Part shown: one piece after another, positions 57,991 through 64,000 of the stretch
Layout: each line of letters starts with the position of its first letter
Numbering within the stretch: position 1 is the first letter of the stretch
NCBI RefSeq assembly: GCF_000974765.1
Contig: NZ_BBWU01000028.1
Span: 103,134-167,133, forward strand
Direction of reading: 5' to 3'
Length of the DNA stretch: 64,000 bases
Source: Sphingomonas changbaiensis NBRC 104936
Lineage (GTDB): Bacteria > Pseudomonadota > Alphaproteobacteria > Sphingomonadales > Sphingomonadaceae
Notes under the pieces: model-generated
Databases searched by the model: none
The model's input: only the letters and a program-made list of their open reading frames with translations
Told to the model about the DNA's origin: nothing
Program-made: the position numbers and the translations under genes

Positions 57991-60303
57991 TCAGTAATTG
58001 AGCCGCAGGTTCACGCCGAAATAACGATCCACGTCGCGCGGCAGCAGATAGCGGAAGCTGCCGCCCGGGCCGCCCGGCGTGATCAGGGTCGCATAGCTCT
58101 GGTCGGTCAGGTTGCGGCCGATGAAGTTGACCCGCCAGACCCCGTTCGGATCGACCAGCGCGATGTTGGCATCGAGAATCGCATAGCCGTCGATAGTGAT
58201 CGCGCGACGCGTGACCGGGTTCGGCTCCAGCGACGAGACCTGGTCACTGGTGATCGAAAGCTGGCTGCCGAGTTCGATGTCGGCAAAGCCGCCGGTTTCG
58301 ATCTTCCAGGTCGCGCCCAGATTGCCTTTCCACTTGGGCGCCAGCGGCAGCTGTTCGCCCTGGCGCGTGCTCGTGCCCGCAGGCGCGCCCGGCGGCACGT
58401 TGAAGCGATCGATGTGCGCGTCGGTGAAGGCGAGGCCGCCGTTCAACGTGAAGTTTCGGGTCGGACGGATCAGCGTGTCGATCTCGATGCCGCGCGTCGA
58501 AACGTCGCCGGCATTGGTCAGCTGCGTGATCACCGACCCGTTCAGGTTGACGAAGCTGTTCGCCTGGAAATTGTGATATTTGGCGTAGAACAGCGCCGTG
58601 TTCAGCGTGAAGGTTCCGTCCGCCGTCCGGTATTTGGAGCCGAGTTCGTAGGCGTCGGCCGTCTCCGCCGCGATCGGCGCGAGCTGACCGTCATTCTGGT
58701 TGAAGAAGACGTTGAATGCCGGCCCCTTATAGCCCTGGCTGTAGGTTCCGTAGAGCATCCAGTCGGGATTCACGTCGAACTGGGCGCCGGCCCGCCACGA
58801 GAAATCGTTATTGCTCGTGTGGAGCTGATAATTGGCGCCGGCATTGGCAAGGCCGGGGCCGCCGCCGTTCGTGGCCGGCGTGCGGCGGTTGAACGCGTCC
58901 ACATTGTCGTGGGTGTAGCGGCCGCCGCCGATCAGCCGGAACCAGTCGGTGACGTTGTAGGTCAGGTTGCCGAAAAAGGCATAATTTTCGATGGTCGAGC
59001 CGAACGTGCCGACGGCGCTCGGGAACCGCAGCGTCGACGAGCCGGCGGCGCATGGCGCAAGCCCCGGCGCGACCGGCGGCAGCGTCGTCGCCGAACAGAC
59101 GATGTCGTCACGCTCGAACGTCCGCTGCTGCTTCGCGTTGTAATAAAAGGCGCCCAGGACATATTCGAATTTCTGGTTGCCGGGCGAGGCGATCCGGACT
59201 TCCTGAGTAAACGTCTTCGACGGCTGCGGCCCGAAATCGTCGAGCTGGTTGCCGCCCGCGATGTTATACACCTTGTCGATGAAGTCGCCGTCGCGGACGC
59301 CGAAATTGCGGTATTTGCGATAGGCGGTGATCGACGTCAGCGTGCCGAGCGCGCCGACATCGAGATCGCCTTCTAGCGACACGCCCCAGCTCGTCTCGCG
59401 CGTTTCGGTGAGCGTGTTCTGGCGGATCTTCCGCGTCTCGTCCCCGCGCAGCTCGACGCCGTCCAGCGCCGCCGCGAGCGCGCCGGCCGGCGTGGTGCCG
59501 ATCACTTCCGCGCAGCAATCGCTGTTCTGGTGGCGATAATCGCCGATCAGCGTGAAGCTGAGGCTCGGCGTCGCCTCTGCGACCACCATGCCGCGCACGC
59601 CCCAGCGCTCATAGCCGTTGACCGTCCGATTGAGCGTGATGTTGCGGACCATGCCGTCGTACCAGCCGTAATTGCCGGTGAAGCGGGTCTTGATGCTGTC
59701 GTTGATCGGCAGGTCGATCGCGCCGCGCAATTTGTATTCGTCGTCGGTGGTCGCCTGCCCTTCGACGAAACCGCCAAGCTCATTGCCCGGCCGCCGCGTG
59801 GTGATGCTGATCACGCCGGCCGACGCATTCTTGCCGAACAAGGTCCCCTGCGGCCCGCGCAGCACTTCGACCCGCTCGATGTCGTAGAGATCGCCGAAGG
59901 CCTCGCCGGAGCGCGCATAAGTTACGCCGTCGACTACGAAGCCGACGCTCGGCTCTGCCGCGATCGAGAAATTGATCGTGCCGACGCCGCGCAGGAACAC
60001 CGACGAGTCGATCGTCGTCGCGCTGTCCTTGAAGTTGAGGCTGGGCACCAGCTGCTGGAGCGAGGTGATGTTGACGACGCCACGATTTTCGAGCTGCTCG
60101 CCGCTGACGACGCTGATCGCCGCCGGGACGCTCTGAAGATTTTCCTCGCGCTTCTGGGCGGTGACGACGATGTCGCCATAGCCGGCCTCGTCCGCCGCGG
60201 TCGGCGCCCCCGCCGTCGGGGCCGGCGCGGCATCCTGCGCAAGGGCCGGAGCCGCTGCGAAGGCCATCGCGATCAGGCTGGTGCTCAAGCAGAAACCGCG
60301 CAT
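57991..60303 (-). CDS. TonB-dependent outer-membrane receptor of the catabolic cluster
   Basis: A 770-residue receptor. The signal peptide MRGFCLSTSLIAMAFAAAPA LAQD is followed by the TonB-box region DIVVTAQKREENLQSVPAAI, a plug (QLVPSLNFKDSATTIDSSVF, ERVEVLRGPQGTLFGKNASA GVISITTRRP) and a barrel ending DRYFGVNLRLNY. It imports the cluster's substrate across the outer membrane. The start at 60303 has GGGGGATC upstream, removing 85 non-conserved residues. A LacI-type palindrome lies 21 bases upstream of the ATG. The gene is followed eight bases later by the PhyH gene, so the two share a transcript. Confidence 0.93.
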   Translation of the reverse strand: MRGFCLSTSLIAMAFAAAPALAQDAAPAPTAGAPTAADEAGYGDIVVTAQKREENLQSVPAAISVVSGEQLENRGVVNITSLQQLVPSLNFKDSATTIDSSVFLRGVGTINFSIAAEPSVGFVVDGVTYARSGEAFGDLYDIERVEVLRGPQGTLFGKNASAGVISITTRRPGNELGGFVEGQATTDDEYKLRGAIDLPINDSIKTRFTGNYGWYDGMVRNITLNRTVNGYERWGVRGMVVAEATPSLSFTLIGDYRHQNSDCCAEVIGTTPAGALAAALDGVELRGDETRKIRQNTLTETRETSWGVSLEGDLDVGALGTLTSITAYRKYRNFGVRDGDFIDKVYNIAGGNQLDDFGPQPSKTFTQEVRIASPGNQKFEYVLGAFYYNAKQQRTFERDDIVCSATTLPPVAPGLAPCAAGSSTLRFPSAVGTFGSTIENYAFFGNLTYNVTDWFRLIGGGRYTHDNVDAFNRRTPATNGGGPGLANAGANYQLHTSNNDFSWRAGAQFDVNPDWMLYGTYSQGYKGPAFNVFFNQNDGQLAPIAAETADAYELGSKYRTADGTFTLNTALFYAKYHNFQANSFVNLNGSVITQLTNAGDVSTRGIEIDTLIRPTRNFTLNGGLAFTDAHIDRFNVPPGAPAGTSTRQGEQLPLAPKWKGNLGATWKIETGGFADIELGSQLSITSDQVSSLEPNPVTRRAITIDGYAILDANIALVDPNGVWRVNFIGRNLTDQSYATLITPGGPGGSFRYLLPRDVDRYFGVNLRLNY

Positions 60304-60323
60304 GTCAGATCCCCCAAACTGCT

Positions 60324-60343
60324 TTTTGATAGCGTTGTCATAA
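60324..60343. promoter_or_regulatory. Candidate LacI-type operator before the TonB receptor
   Basis: TTTTGATAGCGTTGTCATAA, an imperfect palindrome around a central CG as in LacI/PurR sites. It matches the site at 62004 in the core TGA-Y-AGCG-W-TG-W-CATA. It lies 21 bases upstream of the receptor start codon, where bound repressor would block transcription. Confidence 0.6.
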
Positions 60344-60461
60344 ATCAGTAAGCAGATTTTGACGTCGGGCGAAAGCCCGGCGCGCACGAAGCTGGCATTT
60401 GGTGGGGGATTGTTGCGCGACTGCATCAGTCGCGGCGGCGGCGAATGCGCCGGCCGCCGGA

Positions 60462-60854
60462 TCAGCGCCTCGTGTAGGGAACAAAATCGCCCAGGACGAC
60501 GAAGCCCCGCTGGAAACGTGACGCACGGTCGATAAGGTTGACGGTATCGATCCGGCAAAGCTGCGAGCCGATCGTGCGGGTCGCGAGAATGTCGTCATCG
60601 TCGAGCCAATTCGCGCCGCTTTGCGGCCGATTGACATACAGCCTGCTGCCGATCCGGTAAACGATCGCGGTGCCGTCGATAATCTGGCTCGACTGGATAT
60701 CGCGCAGATTGATGCAATGAACCGGCGTGCCCGGCACCCGATCCCCGATCATCTTGTCGAGCTGGGCCTCGGGCGATACCCGGGCACCGAAAGCGGGCGT
60801 GATCGCCGCGGCAGCAAGCGCGGCACCGATGATGAATCGCGAGATTTTGGCCAT
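60462..60854 (-). CDS. Exported protein of unknown function
   Basis: A 130-residue protein with a signal peptide (MAKISRFIIGAALAAAAITPAFGA). The body has the pattern GTPVHCINLRDIQSSQIIDGTA IVYRIGSRLYVN, then DDILATRTIGSQLCRIDTVNLIDR, with two cysteines and a short C-terminal strand. Proteins with this C-I-N-L-R ... R-IG ... L-C-R-x-D arrangement are frequent exported proteins of sphingomonads with no known role. GAGGTG precedes the ATG at 60854 by about eight bases. It lies between the two halves of the catabolic cluster and is probably not part of the pathway. Confidence 0.65.
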   Translation of the reverse strand: MAKISRFIIGAALAAAAITPAFGARVSPEAQLDKMIGDRVPGTPVHCINLRDIQSSQIIDGTAIVYRIGSRLYVNRPQSGANWLDDDDILATRTIGSQLCRIDTVNLIDRASRFQRGFVVLGDFVPYTRR

Positions 60855-60899
60855 AATCACACCTCGTATTAGGTCACACCTGAACTCCGGCTGAGCGAT

Positions 60900-61985
60900 T
60901 CAGCTCCGCACCTCGTCCAGGGTCACGGCGCGCTTCTCTCTTGCGCTGAGTTCGGCGGCGGCGCCGATTTCGACCGCCCGCAGCCCGTCCTCGGCGGTGA
61001 CGATCACCGGCCCCTCCCCGCGCACCGCGGCGTTGAAGGCCTGGTGCTGGTAATAGGTCGAGCCGTGATGCTGGCCGACCGCCAGCGCGGTCTCGTCGAC
61101 GGACACATGCTCGCGCGTCACCTGCTTGGGATTCATGAAGCCGACGCGGGGGCTGAAGACGAGCGAGCCTTCGGGGATCAGCACGTCCAGGCGCGCCTTG
61201 TCGCCGACAGCGGTGATTTCCTCCTGGTTCTCGGCGCCGTCCGCGAACATCGACAGGTCGAGCAGCGCACGCACGCCATTCTCGAAATCGACGGTGGTAA
61301 AGCTGTTGTCGATGATGTCCGGCTTTTCGCCGTCATAACGCTCATCCTGATGATTAACGTCCATCGCACCCGAGCAATAGACGCGCACCGCCTCCGACTG
61401 CACGATCAGCCGCATCAGGTCGAAGAAGTGGCAGCATTTCTCGACCATCGTGCCGCCGGTATTTCGGGAAAAGCGGTTCCAGTCGCCGACCTTGGGCAGG
61501 AACGGGAAGCGGTGCTCGCGGATGGACAGCATCTGCAGCTTCCCCGTTCGCCCGCCATGCACCTGTTCGATGAACTTCGCCGCCGGCGGCATGAAGCGGT
61601 ATTCCATCGCCGTCCAGAACACCTCCGGGCGCTGAGCTGCCCGCTCGGCGATCCAGCGCGCGTCGGCAACGGTGGTCGCCAGCGGCTTCTCGCACAGGAT
61701 GTGAACAGGCGCATCCATCAGCGGCTCGAGCACGGCGCGATGCGTGTAGTTGGGGCTGGCGATGATCACCGCGTCGACTTCGCCTGAGCGGACCATCGCC
61801 TCACCGCTCTCGAACGCCTTCGGGTTGCTCCAGCCTTCCGATGCGGTGCGGGCCCAATCGAGCGAGGTCGGCACGGGATCGTAGATGGCCGTCAGCTCGG
61901 CGCCGGGCGTCACGCGAAGATTCTGGATGTGCTCGACACCCATCATCCCGGTTCCGATCAAGCCATAGCGAACTCTGCTTCCCAT
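60900..61985 (-). CDS. Gfo/Idh/MocA-family NAD(P)-dependent protein, possible NAD+-dependent glycosidase
   Basis: A 361-residue protein with an N-terminal Rossmann fold (YGLIGTGMMGVEHIQNLRVT, VDAVIIASPNYTHRAVLEPL, HILCEKPLATTVADARWIAE) and the C-terminal substrate-binding sheet of the family (EYRFMPPAAKFIEQVHGGRT, GTMVEKCCHFFDLMRLIV). The EKP motif is intact. Most members are sugar or inositol dehydrogenases, but a group of NAD+-dependent glycosidases (sulfoquinovosidase family GH188) has the same fold and occurs in sulfoquinovose gene sets. The company of an SmoC-like and an SmoB-like enzyme makes that option attractive. It is divergent from the reductase, with only 20 bases between starts. 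Confidence 0.85.
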   Translation of the reverse strand: MGSRVRYGLIGTGMMGVEHIQNLRVTPGAELTAIYDPVPTSLDWARTASEGWSNPKAFESGEAMVRSGEVDAVIIASPNYTHRAVLEPLMDAPVHILCEKPLATTVADARWIAERAAQRPEVFWTAMEYRFMPPAAKFIEQVHGGRTGKLQMLSIREHRFPFLPKVGDWNRFSRNTGGTMVEKCCHFFDLMRLIVQSEAVRVYCSGAMDVNHQDERYDGEKPDIIDNSFTTVDFENGVRALLDLSMFADGAENQEEITAVGDKARLDVLIPEGSLVFSPRVGFMNPKQVTREHVSVDETALAVGQHHGSTYYQHQAFNAAVRGEGPVIVTAEDGLRAVEIGAAAELSAREKRAVTLDEVRS

Positions 61986-62003
61986 TTCCGATCCCTTCGT
62001 GCC

Positions 62004-62023
62004 ATATGACAGCGATGACATAT
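62004..62023. promoter_or_regulatory. Candidate LacI-type operator between Gfo/Idh and aldo/keto reductase
   Basis: ATATGACAGCGATGACATAT, an inverted repeat matching 8 of 10 positions per half around a central CG, resembling the site at 60324. It overlaps the start of the reductase gene and lies 19 bases from the divergent start, so it could repress both genes at once. Confidence 0.6.
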
Positions 62024-62923
62024 CTGCCCTTCTCACCCGATCCGAGGCCGCTCGGCAAGAGCGGGATCATGGTTTCGCCGATCGCCTGGGGCATGTGGCG
62101 CTTCGCCGGCGACGACGTAAACGCCGCGCGCCGCAAGGTGGAAGCGGCCGTCGATGCCGGCGTGACGCTGTTCGACACGGCCGACATCTACGGGCCCGAT
62201 AATGGCGAGCGATTCGGCGCCGCCGAGTCGCTGCTGGGAAGGGTGTTCGCCGAGTCGCCCGGTCTCCGCGCGCGGATGGTGCTCGCGACCAAGGGCGGCA
62301 TCGTCATCGGCACGCCGTATGATTCCGGCGCCGCGTATCTGGAACAGGCAATCGACGCCTCGCTGAAGCGCCTGGGCGTCGAGCATGTCGACCTGTGGCA
62401 GATTCATCGTCCGGACATTCTGGCGCACCCGCAGGAAGTCGCGCGCGCTCTGGAAAAGGCGCAGGCGGCGGGCAAGATTTCAGCCGTCGGGGTGTCGAAC
62501 TTCACGACGTGGCAGACGGCGGCGCTGCAGCAGTTCCTGACGATTCCGATCGCCAGCACTCAGCCTGAATTCTCCGCGTTGGCGCTCGACCCGATCCGCT
62601 CGGGCCTGCTCGACCAGGCGATGACCATGGACCTGGCCGTGCTCGCCTGGTCGCCGCTCGCGCGAGGAACGCTGATGGAGCCGCGCGATGCCCGCTCGCT
62701 GGAGGTTGCGGCACTGTTCGACCGCAAGGCCGCCGAGTTCGGCGTCGATCGCAGCGCGGCCGCGCTCAGCTGGATCATGGCGCACCCGGCGCGGCCGATC
62801 CCGATCGTCGGCACTCAGCGGCCGGACCGAATCGCGCTGATTCCGCAGGCGCTCGAGCCGCGCTGGACGCGGGCCGAATGGTATGCGGTGCTGCAAGCTT
62901 CAATGGGGGAAAAACTGCCGTGA
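62006..62923 (+). CDS. Aldo/keto reductase (YdhF/SmoB-like)
   Basis: A 305-residue TIM-barrel oxidoreductase using NAD(P)H. The catalytic tetrad is visible: Asp and Tyr in VTLFDTADIYGPDNG, Lys in MVLATKGGIVI and His in VDLWQIHRPDILA. The motifs GISAVGVSN (here GKISAVGVSNFTTWQTAALQ) and PIPIVGTQRPDRI match the YdhF branch, to which the 6-oxoglucose reductase SmoB of the sulfoquinovose monooxygenase pathway also belongs. The ATG at 62006 is used; 62015 is possible. Its stop overlaps the GTG of the monooxygenase gene, so the two products are made together. Confidence 0.9.
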   Translation: MTAMTYLPFSPDPRPLGKSGIMVSPIAWGMWRFAGDDVNAARRKVEAAVDAGVTLFDTADIYGPDNGERFGAAESLLGRVFAESPGLRARMVLATKGGIVIGTPYDSGAAYLEQAIDASLKRLGVEHVDLWQIHRPDILAHPQEVARALEKAQAAGKISAVGVSNFTTWQTAALQQFLTIPIASTQPEFSALALDPIRSGLLDQAMTMDLAVLAWSPLARGTLMEPRDARSLEVAALFDRKAAEFGVDRSAAALSWIMAHPARPIPIVGTQRPDRIALIPQALEPRWTRAEWYAVLQASMGEKLP

Positions 62924-63981
62924 CGGGGCAATGCGAAATCAGCTGGTTCTCGGCGCTCTGCGACGATGACTATGAATTCCTGGGTGTGCCGGACCCCATG
63001 CTCCGATCGAGCTGGGAGCATTGCCGGGACATCGTGCTGACGGCGGAAACCGGCGGCTTCGACAATATCCTGCTGCCTTCCGGTTACGCGCTGGGCATCG
63101 ACACGACAGCCTTCGCCGCCGCGATCGCGACGCTGGTCCGCCGCATCCGGCTGCTGATGGCGGTCCGGGTCGGCGAAAGCTGGCCGCCGCAGCTCGCGCG
63201 CCAGATTGCGACCATCGATCGCACCCTGGGCGGGCGGCTGACGGTCAACATCATTTCATCCGAAATGCCCGGCGAATCGCTGCCGTCGGCGCCGCGCTAC
63301 GCCCGCACCGTCGAGGTGATGAAAATCCTGAAGACGATGCTGAACGGCGAGCCGCTCGATCATGACGGTGAGTTCTGGAAGCTGAAGCTCGATCCGCCGC
63401 GGGTCGGCACGGTCTCGGGCAAGTGCCCGCCGCTCTATTTCGGCGGTCTCTCACCGGATGCGCGGGATGCCGCCGCGCAGGGCTGCGACGTCTATCTGAT
63501 GTGGCCCGACCGCGAAGAAGCGGTGCGCGATATCATCGCCGACATGCGCGCGCGCGCCGCCAGCTATGGCCGCACGCTGCGCTTCGGCTACCGCGCGCAT
63601 GTGATCGTTCGCGACACCGAGGATGAGGCGCGCGCCTATGCCCGGCGGTTGCTGTCGAAGCTCGATGCCGAGACCGGCGCCGCAATTCGCCAGAAGTCGC
63701 TCGACTCGACCTCGGTCGGCGTGACCGCCCAGGCCGCGCTGCGCGATGCCGCGGACGATGAAGGCTTTGTCGAGGACGGGCTGTGGACCGGCATCGGCCG
63801 CGCCCGCTCCGGCTGCGGCGCGGCGATCGTCGGCGACCCCGACCAGGTGCTGGCAAAGCTGCGGCGCTATCAGGACATGGGGATCGAGGCGTTCATCCTC
63901 TCAGGCTATCCGCATCAGGCGGAGGCCGACCTGTTCGCGCGTCATGTGCTGCCGCGGATCGCGCACGGGCCGCTGACTTAA
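62920..63981 (+). CDS. Flavin-dependent (LLM-class) monooxygenase, SsuD/SmoC-like
   Basis: A 353-residue FMNH2-dependent luciferase-like enzyme. The beginning CEISWFSALCDDDYEFLGVP DPMLRSSWEHCRDIV and the core TIDRTLGGRLTVNIISSEMP, PPLYFGGLSPDARDAAAQGC DVYLMWP and WTGIGRARSGCGAAIVGDPD are typical of alkanesulfonate monooxygenases. To my memory they are closer to sulfoquinovose monooxygenase SmoC than to SsuD. The reaction would release sulfite and leave an aldehyde for the coupled reductase. It needs a flavin reductase, not found in this window. The GTG start lies in a GTGA overlap with the reductase. The start of a repeat follows. Confidence 0.88.
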   Translation: MTGQCEISWFSALCDDDYEFLGVPDPMLRSSWEHCRDIVLTAETGGFDNILLPSGYALGIDTTAFAAAIATLVRRIRLLMAVRVGESWPPQLARQIATIDRTLGGRLTVNIISSEMPGESLPSAPRYARTVEVMKILKTMLNGEPLDHDGEFWKLKLDPPRVGTVSGKCPPLYFGGLSPDARDAAAQGCDVYLMWPDREEAVRDIIADMRARAASYGRTLRFGYRAHVIVRDTEDEARAYARRLLSKLDAETGAAIRQKSLDSTSVGVTAQAALRDAADDEGFVEDGLWTGIGRARSGCGAAIVGDPDQVLAKLRRYQDMGIEAFILSGYPHQAEADLFARHVLPRIAHGPLT

Positions 63982-63982
63982 A

Positions 63983-64000
63983 GCTCCTCCCCGGAACGGG
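63983..64000. repeat. Start of a family A repeat, cut by the window edge
   Basis: GCTCCTCCCCGGAACGGG is identical to the first bases of the copy at 49290. It begins right after the monooxygenase stop, which suggests that the transcription unit ends here. Confidence 0.7.

Overview
This 64 kb high-GC window looks like chromosomal DNA of a sphingomonad (Sphingomonas or a close relative, Alphaproteobacteria). The evidence is two TonB-dependent receptors with QDxT/QDAA-type N termini, two PEP-CTERM proteins with the VPEPxxWA(L/M)M sorting tail, DUF2794, DUF6894, MucR-type and HWE/LytS-type regulators, and several intergenic palindromic repeat families typical of this group. No rRNA, tRNA, CRISPR array, insertion sequence or complete prophage was recognised. 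The single terminase-small-subunit-like gene at 31.5 kb is the only phage-flavoured gene.

Layout. 0-5 kb: the tail of a winged-helix protein, a nitrilase, a GAF protein, release factor 3 (prfC) and an orphan LytS-type kinase. 5-10.6 kb: a secreted amidohydrolase, small conserved proteins, a Crp/Fnr regulator divergent from a thioesterase, and an EthD-like protein. 10.6-19.9 kb: secreted peptidases of families M1 and M3, a PEP-CTERM protein and a large TonB-dependent receptor. 20.1-22.4 kb: two overlapping, unusual regulators, namely a TetR HTH fused to a MucR-like domain and a MocR-type regulator that appears to lack its PLP lysine. 22.5-27.3 kb: a signalling block with a LytS/LytTR pair, a FixJ-type regulator, a BLUF photoreceptor and a PAS histidine kinase. 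27.4-37 kb: ArsC, DedA, an S9 peptidase, a PEP-CTERM protein, PHB depolymerase, an ABC exporter and an SDR dehydrogenase. 37-44.2 kb: cysE/DUF2794 divergent from a TSUP transporter, then dapE, a cupin/M20 pair and a GST. 44.2-47.3 kb: the coupled rpmH-rnpA-yidD-yidC-engB operon. 47.4-54.3 kb: comM/yifB, ahpC-ahpD divergent from oxyR, pgsA-moaD-moaE and an LplT-like transporter.

54.9-64 kb holds the most interesting locus. It contains a LacI regulator, an MFS transporter, a PhyH-type dioxygenase, a TonB-dependent receptor, a Gfo/Idh/MocA protein, an aldo/keto reductase and, translationally coupled to the reductase, a flavin-dependent SsuD/SmoC-like monooxygenase. The gene content resembles an oxidative sulfoquinovose (sulfo-SMO) catabolic module, rebuilt with sphingomonad-style TonB plus MFS import and with a Gfo/Idh/MocA protein in the place where a NAD+-dependent glycosidase could sit. 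Two similar LacI-type palindromes, at 60324-60343 (before the receptor) and 62004-62023 (between the Gfo/Idh gene and the reductase), tie the two transcription units together. The substrate assignment is an inference. The window ends right after the monooxygenase, so a flavin reductase, if present, lies outside it.

Other points of interest: rpmH lies entirely inside the only canonical reading frame for rnpA (Thermus-like nesting). An intergenic-type repeat forms the C-terminal codons of rnpA. A probable small RNA ends at a strong terminator near 5.1 kb. A terminator hairpin near 36.17 kb carries the ribosome binding site of the next gene. The 130-150 bp GC-rich repeats sit at gene 3' ends, mostly between convergent genes.
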